Below, piece by piece: positions 62,095 to 64,000 of a DNA stretch of 64,000 nucleotides. The stretch is taken from positions 38,597,001 to 38,661,000 of the forward strand of contig NC_084921.1 of the NCBI RefSeq assembly GCF_958298935.1. The letters are read 5' to 3'. Every line of letters starts with the position of its first letter. Positions within the stretch are counted from its first letter, which is position 1. The notes beneath the pieces were generated by a model. That model did no database searches. It was not told the origin of the DNA and was given only the letters and a program-made list of their open reading frames with translations. Origin of the DNA: Phragmites australis (taxonomy: Eukaryota > Streptophyta > Magnoliopsida > Poales > Poaceae). A program made the translations under genes and the position numbers.

Positions 62095-62348
62095 TGAGCG
62101 TCTTACTTGGTTGCGATTCGCACGGGTTGGATCCGGGCGCTCGTGTCGTTGTGCGCCTTCCCCGGTGGGGGGAAGCCCTAGGTTCGGAGGAGGTCCCGTC
62201 TCCCTGCTCCACGCGGTGGAGGCTTGGGGGAATGGGGGTTAAACTGATGCGCGCGGCGCGGAGCGGGAGGTGCCTTGCTGCGGAGCTGGGTTTGATCTGT
62301 GATCGCATTTGCAGGGTGCTTGCTGCTGCTGCTGTTCGCCCTCTCGCG

Positions 62349-64000
62349 ATGAGTAGTGCCGTGAAGGACCAGCTCCAACAGATGTCGACGACGTGCGATT
62401 CGCTCCTGCTGGAGCTCAATGTACGCCGCGGCTTCCTGATTCCACCGTTGTTTTTTTGCGCTGTTTTTGTTGGTTACGCGCGCGCCTGATGCGATGGATC
62501 GATGCGTTCTTTTTACAGGTCATATGGGATGAGGTCGGGGAGCTCGACAAGGCGAGGGACAGGATGCTGCTGGAGCTCGAGCAGGAGTGCCTTGAGGTGT
62601 ATAGGAGGAAGGTCGACCAGGCCAACCGGTGCAGGGCCCAGCTGCGGCAATCCATTGCCGAGGCCGAAGCTGAGCTCGCCGGCATCTGCTCAGCCATGGG
62701 CGAGCCGCCGATACATGTCAGGCAGGTTTGTTTGTGTTCATTAGTGTGTCCAAGTACTAGTATGCAGTGACAGGATAAAAAGAATCCAATATAAATACTG
62801 TAACAAGAGTAATAGTGATAATTGTCGACAGGGAGAATGAAATTTGGTAGAAATTCCACCCGTAATCTATCTATTTTACTGCCAAGGGGAACAAAAGGTC
62901 TCACTGCCACTGCAACTAAACTACGGCTGGGATAATGCGATAACTGTTGACTGCATATGCAACGCCATTCGTAATCTGCCACTAGTGATTCCAGTAGTAA
63001 CTGGTACTTCTTCCTTCTGAAAAATGTTGGCAGTCAAATCAGAAGTTGCATGGTTTAAGGGAGGAATTGAACACAATTGTGCCGTATTTGGAGGAGATGA
63101 GGAAGAAGAAAGTCGAAAGATGGGACCAGTTTGTTGATGTCATAGAGAAAATTAAGAAGGTTGCAGCTGAAATCAGGTCTGCGGATTTTGTACCATTTAA
63201 AGTTCCTGTGGATCAGTCTGATCTGTCATTAAGGAAGCTTGAGGAGTTAACGAAGGAGCTACAATACCTTCAGAAGGAGAAGGTCAGCATCACTCATTCT
63301 AATCTTATTTATTTTAATCAATGCATAGTCCTCAATATGTTTATGTGGACTACTTTCCTTCATTGCTCATGTAACTCAATGAATCTCATCACGTTTTTTT
63401 GTGTCTGTTTCTGACAGAGTGATCGGCTGAAGCAAGTGATGGAACATTTGAATACCTTGCAATCCTTATGTGAGGTGCTTGGTATAGAGTTCAAACAAAC
63501 AGTGTTTGAGGTGCATCCTAGCCTGGATGAGACTGAGGGATCAAAGAACCTGAGCAACAGTACAATCGAGAGACTTGCATCAGCTGTAAACAGATTACGC
63601 GAAATGAAAGTCCAGAGGATGCAAAAGGTCAGCATTTCCTCTCACCCTTCAGAAATTTAAATAGTCAGTGCATTCATCCCTTAACATTCTTAATCTGAAT
63701 ATGAATGGCAGCTTCAAGATTTGGCATCTAGCATGCTTGAACTTTGGAATCTCATGGATACACCACTTGAAGAGCAGCAGATGTTCCAGAATGTAACGTG
63801 CAATATTGCTGCTTCAGAACATGAAATAACCCAGCCCAACACCCTCTCTATTGACTTCCTCAGCTACGTGAGTCCGTTGTTTTGCAGAGATTGTTCTTGT
63901 GTCACTGTTGCTATTGTTTTCTCTTTTGAGGTAGGAATGTTCTGAGATTATATCTTGATCTAAAATGTAGGTGGAATCTGAGGTTTTAAGGCTTGAACAA
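62349..64000 (+). CDS. MAP65/PRC1/Ase1-family microtubule-associated protein, 5' part
   Basis: Exons visible: 62349-62420, 62519-62725, 63034-63282, 63418-63627, 63712-63867 and 63971 to the window edge, each a multiple of three with GT/AG borders. The ATG at 62349 follows a probable 5'-UTR intron (62095-62313) and begins [20 protein letters not shown]. The visible ~250 residues are almost entirely heptad-like coiled coil, with the family landmarks IWDEVGE near residue 25, an [12 protein letters not shown] segment, [15 protein letters not shown] and [11 protein letters not shown]65 proteins form antiparallel dimers that cross-link microtubules, for example in the phragmoplast and cortical arrays. 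The microtubule-binding C-terminal half is outside the window, so the paralog cannot be assigned. Confidence 0.95.

Overview
This window is nuclear DNA from a flowering plant, almost certainly a grass. The coding parts have introns with GT/AG borders. Exons near the right end are GC-rich at their 5' ends, as is usual in grasses. Most of the sequence is decayed Ty3/Gypsy and Ty1/Copia LTR retrotransposons, solo LTRs and MITE-like elements typical of grass intergenic space. I see no bacterial, viral, CRISPR, rRNA or tRNA features. I did not find a clearly new biological system. The most notable things are the internal architecture of the transposon nests and a decaying MATE transporter array.

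Left part (1-12973): a broken Gypsy gag-pol runs from the window edge to about 3060, where it stops abruptly in reverse transcriptase. It is followed by a pair of ~380-bp inverted arms enclosing eight copies of a 93-bp minisatellite. Next come two ~850-bp near-identical direct repeats (5289-6138 and 9407-10256) with LTR-like DNA and a (TTA)n microsatellite between them, then AT-rich duplicated repeats and a clear inverted-repeat MITE.

Middle part (13000-45300): a tandem MATE (DTX-type) efflux transporter array on the + strand. Copy A (13223-26080) has lost exon 1, carries frameshifts and stops, and is split by an 11.2-kb Tat-lineage Gypsy element (14326-25510). That element still shows LTRs, a primer-binding site, gag, protease, RT, two RNase H domains, integrase and a gene on the opposite strand. 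Copy B (41992-44606) is an intact seven-exon gene of 496 codons. Copy C (44939-45258) is a frameshifted exon 1 only. Between A and B lie a Gypsy gag remnant with its 5' LTR, a minus-strand Copia pol split by a 3.0-kb solo-LTR-like insertion with a 5-bp target duplication, and another LTR of the gag element's family in reverse orientation.

Right part (45300-64000): more LTR fragments, then a composite element with 172-bp terminal inverted repeats (48529-52622). It contains a solo LTR plus fragments that look like captured host coding sequence (possible GT61 glycosyltransferase and proline-rich pieces). After that come two ordinary genes on the + strand: the nuclear gene for the mitochondrial F1-ATPase beta subunit (56000-60498, nine exons, 555 aa, intact) and the 5' part of a MAP65/PRC1/Ase1-family microtubule bundling protein (62349 to the window edge, six exons visible).

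The three intact or partly visible genes (MATE B, ATP synthase beta, MAP65) are unrelated in function and simply neighbours. Exon borders were placed by eye from splice consensus, reading-frame continuity and family conservation. LTR boundaries are approximate unless stated.
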